From Verrucomicrobiota bacterium (GTDB lineage: Bacteria; Verrucomicrobiota; Verrucomicrobiia; Limisphaerales; UBA11358), in contig JAMFSG010000204.1 in NCBI GenBank assembly GCA_026225155.1, positions 1-8,607 of the forward strand: 8,607 nucleotides of DNA, read 5' to 3'. The position numbers and the translations under genes are program-made. The notes below the pieces were generated by a model. That model saw only the letters and a program-made list of their open reading frames with translations, did not search any database and was not told the DNA's origin. Positions 6,366 through 8,607 of the stretch are shown here, piece after piece. The first letter of the stretch is position 1; the number at the start of each line of letters is the position of its first letter.

Positions 6366-8510
6366 TCAGTTCGCGTGCGTTTTCTTTTTGGGAAACGGCG
6401 AGGAAGCAAGGTTCACGCGCGGAGTTTGTTCCTTCGCTTTTTCCGCCGGTTTGGGAATCGTCAACGCCATGAATTCCGACTGGCTGTCATGCGGCTTTTC
6501 GGGCGCAATGATTTTCGCGTGGCGATAAATGCCATCCGCGCCGAGGAATCTGGCTTTGGTGTTGTCGGCTAGAATCGTGCGGAGAATTTCGGAGATGATG
6601 CGGTCGCGCAAAATTCCGTCCTGGATCGGAAAAACGATTTCGATGCGGCGGAAAAGATTGCGCGGCATCCAATCCGCGCTGCCGACAAACACTTCCGGCT
6701 GGCAGGCGTTCTCGAAATAATAAATCCGGCTGTGCTCCAAAAACCGGCTGACGATGCTGCGCACGGTGATGTTCTCGCTCAAGCCCGGCACGCCGGGACG
6801 CAGGCAGCAGATGCCGCGGATGACGAGGTCAATTTTCACGCCCGATTTTGACGCTTCGTAAAGCGCCTCGATCAACTGCGGTTCGACGAGCGAATTGAAT
6901 TTCGCGATGATGCGCGCAGGCAAACCGCGTTTGGCGTTCGCCGTTTCGCGCGCGACGAGCTGCAACATTTTCGCGTGCAGATCAAACGGCGCGACGACCA
7001 GTTTTTTCATGCCTTGAAACTGGCAGATGCCGGTGAGCAGATTGAACAAGTTCGTCGCGTCTTCTCCGAATTCAGGATGACACGTCAGCAAACTTATATC
7101 GGTGTAAAGTTTCGCGGTGTTGGGATTGTAATTGCCGGTGGCGAGATGGACGTAGCGGCGCAGTTCGTAACCTTCGCGGCGCACGATGAGCGCGCATTTT
7201 GCGTGAATCTTCAGACCGACCAAACCATAAACGACGTGCACGCCGTTTTCTTCCAGCGTGCGCGCCCATTCGATATTGTTGGCTTCATCGAAACGCGCGC
7301 GCAATTCCACGACGGCGGTGACTTGCTTGCCTTTGTTGACCGCATTCATCAGCGCGCCGACGATGCGTTCGTCGCCGCCGGTGCGATACAAAGTCATTTT
7401 GATCGCGAGCACGCCGTCGTCCGTCGCGGCATTTTCCAAAAATTCCACGATGCTGGAATAATTTTCAAACGGATGATGCAGCAAAATATCGCGTTCGCGG
7501 ATCGCGGCAAAAAAATCCGTTTTTTTGCGCAACGCCGGACTCGTCGTGCCGATGAACGGCGGATCGCGCAACTCCGGCGAATGGCTGCCGGAATACAGCA
7601 TCATCAAGCGCGTGGGATTGATCGGGCCGTCGGCGAGATACAAATCCTGCTCGGTGAGGCTCAAAGTTTTTAGCAGCGACGCACGGATTTCCGCCGGGCT
7701 ATCAGCGCTGACTTCCAAACGCACGGCGTGGCCGCGGCGACGGCGATGCAATTCTTCTTCGACGGCTTTCAGCAGATTCGGCGTGTCGCCTTCGTCCACA
7801 TAAAGCTCGCTGTTGCGCGTCAAACGGAACAGCCAGTAGCCGAGAATTTTTGTGCCCGGAAAAAGGTCGGCGAGAAAATGGCCGATGAGGGCGCCAAGAA
7901 AAACGTAATCGCGCCGGCCATCATCGCGGGGCAACTGGATGAGGCGCGGCAAAATCGAAGGGCATTGCACGACGGCCAGATGTTTATGCGGCTCGCCGTT
8001 TTTCGCCATCTCCAACTGCACGATGAGGTTGAGCGATTTGTTCAGCAGTTGTGGAAATGGATGCGCCGGATCAATCGCCAGCGGCGTCAGCACGAGGCGA
8101 ACCTGACTGCGATAAAATTCTTCCAGCCACGCGAGATCCTCTTTTTTCAGTTCGCCGATTTCGAGGATGCGGATTTTATTTTTCGCGAGCGCGGGACGCA
8201 ATTCATCGCGCCAGCACGCATATTTGTCGGCGACCATTTTGCGCACGCGTTTCGTGATCGCCTGAAACGTTTCCAGCGGCGTCGCGCCGTCCGCCGTGCG
8301 CGTGCTGACGCCGCTTTCGATCTGCTGCTTCAAACCGGCGACGCGGACTTCAAAAAATTCGTCAAGGTTGGAACTGGCGATGGTGAAAAATTTCAGCCGT
8401 TCGAGCAGCGGATTCGTCTGGTCCAAAGCTTCATCGAGCACGCGCTGGTTGAATTCCAGCCAGCTCAATTCGCGGTTGAGAAAATGTTTCGGATCCAGTT
8501 TATCGCCCAT
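6366..8510 (-). CDS. ppk1: Polyphosphate kinase Ppk1
   Basis: This complete 714-residue protein matches polyphosphate kinase 1, which reversibly transfers the ATP gamma-phosphate onto polyphosphate at the membrane. The N-terminal domain opens with FLNRELSWLEFNQRV (10-24) and has SSNLDEFFEVRV (46-57) with Asn48 contacting the nucleotide. HPFENYSSIVEFL (346-358) leads into the first phospholipase-D-like domain. Arg376 and Arg406 fit the magnesium and phosphate-binding positions. His436 in GLKIHAKCAL is the autophosphorylated residue (E. coli His435), and His593 in RFLEHSRIYYFE matches E. coli His592. The second C-terminal domain includes VGSADWMPRNLFRRIE (609-624). Residues about 671-714 are a Lys/Pro-rich tail past the usual domain end. 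The ATG at 8510 gives the normal family N-terminus; no Shine-Dalgarno sequence is evident. It converges on the operon and is probably transcribed alone. Confidence 0.97.
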   Translation of the reverse strand: MGDKLDPKHFLNRELSWLEFNQRVLDEALDQTNPLLERLKFFTIASSNLDEFFEVRVAGLKQQIESGVSTRTADGATPLETFQAITKRVRKMVADKYACWRDELRPALAKNKIRILEIGELKKEDLAWLEEFYRSQVRLVLTPLAIDPAHPFPQLLNKSLNLIVQLEMAKNGEPHKHLAVVQCPSILPRLIQLPRDDGRRDYVFLGALIGHFLADLFPGTKILGYWLFRLTRNSELYVDEGDTPNLLKAVEEELHRRRRGHAVRLEVSADSPAEIRASLLKTLSLTEQDLYLADGPINPTRLMMLYSGSHSPELRDPPFIGTTSPALRKKTDFFAAIRERDILLHHPFENYSSIVEFLENAATDDGVLAIKMTLYRTGGDERIVGALMNAVNKGKQVTAVVELRARFDEANNIEWARTLEENGVHVVYGLVGLKIHAKCALIVRREGYELRRYVHLATGNYNPNTAKLYTDISLLTCHPEFGEDATNLFNLLTGICQFQGMKKLVVAPFDLHAKMLQLVARETANAKRGLPARIIAKFNSLVEPQLIEALYEASKSGVKIDLVIRGICCLRPGVPGLSENITVRSIVSRFLEHSRIYYFENACQPEVFVGSADWMPRNLFRRIEIVFPIQDGILRDRIISEILRTILADNTKARFLGADGIYRHAKIIAPEKPHDSQSEFMALTIPKPAEKAKEQTPRVNLASSPFPKKKTHAN

Positions 8511-8515
8511 AAGTA

Positions 8516-8544
8516 TTTGTAAATTTATTTTGAGACCGCTGCAA
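8516..8544 (-). promoter_or_regulatory. Tentative sigma-70-like promoter for ppk1
   Basis: On the - strand, TTGCAG (8539-8544) and TACAAA (8516-8521) are separated by 17 bases in the AT-rich stretch just upstream of the ppk1 ATG. The matches are 3 of 6 and 4 of 6 to the consensus boxes, and the leader would be almost absent, so this is only a suggestion. No palindromic operator is seen between it and the start codon. Confidence 0.18.
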
Positions 8545-8556
8545 AAACATTGTCGC

Positions 8557-8607
8557 GGTGGGGCGAGCGTCCTCGCGAGCCGCTTTGTCTGGCGACGTTC
8601 GGCTCGC
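8557..8607. repeat. Second palindromic repeat, cut by the window end
   Basis: GCGAGCCG at 8575-8582 and CGGCTCGC at 8600-8607 form a perfect 8-base inverted repeat with a 17-base spacer, and the second arm runs to the last base of the window. The first arm seems to begin with GGTGGGGCGAGCG at 8557 and has a small internal hairpin (GCGAG, four bases, CTCGC). The layout, long GC-rich arms around a short spacer, parallels the element in the dehydratase gene, but the sequence differs, so it is a different repeat family. I recall similar sequences as dispersed repeats in Verrucomicrobiota, unverified. Confidence 0.6.

Noticed and set aside
6319..6528. Short + strand open frame after the acyltransferase
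   Set aside because: It mostly overlaps the 3' end of ppk1 in antisense and has no visible motif or ribosome-binding site.
6975..7673. Open frame of 232 codons on the + strand
   Set aside because: It is antisense to the catalytic region of ppk1 and has no recognisable domain.
7728..8522. Open frame of 264 codons on the + strand
   Set aside because: It is the antisense of the N-terminal part of ppk1, with skewed composition and no family motif, while ppk1 is clearly real.

Overview
This 8.6 kb window is almost fully coding, moderately GC-rich bacterial chromosome. It carries seven genes on the + strand, packed like an operon, followed by one convergent gene on the - strand. Two things make Verrucomicrobiota (or a related PVC lineage) my best guess. 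The first is the interspersed palindromic repeats near 3448-3536 and 8557-8607, which resemble families I associate with that group. The second is the lack of clear Shine-Dalgarno sequences before most starts. The taxonomic call is inference.

Positions 1-3911 hold five genes whose ends overlap by 4 to 14 bases. They are a ketosynthase cut by the window edge and fused to a chain-length-factor-like ketosynthase, a membrane-anchored polysaccharide deacetylase, a LolA-like periplasmic carrier, a small lipoprotein resembling DUF3261, and a FabZ/ApeI-like hotdog dehydratase. An 89-base inverted-repeat element sits inside the 5' part of the dehydratase gene and keeps its frame open. Positions 3932-6312 continue with a membrane-anchored C45/penicillin-acyltransferase-like Ntn-hydrolase that has a C-terminal TPR-like tail, and a PlsC-type acyltransferase. 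Together these look like part of an aryl-polyene/flexirubin-like type II polyketide or fatty-acid locus. Ketosynthase and dehydratase would build the acyl chain, the acyltransferases would attach it to a lipid or amine, and LolA plus the lipoprotein would move product or carrier to the outer membrane. The reductase, acyl carrier proteins and MMPL exporter expected of such clusters are not in the window. They may lie upstream, since the first gene is cut.

Positions 6366-8510 on the - strand encode a complete polyphosphate kinase (Ppk1), which appears unrelated to the operon. The only non-coding stretches are short: 17 bases before the acyltransferase, 53 bases between the convergent genes, and 97 bases upstream of ppk1 that end in a second palindromic repeat cut by the window edge. 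I see no rRNA, tRNA, CRISPR array, transposase or riboswitch.
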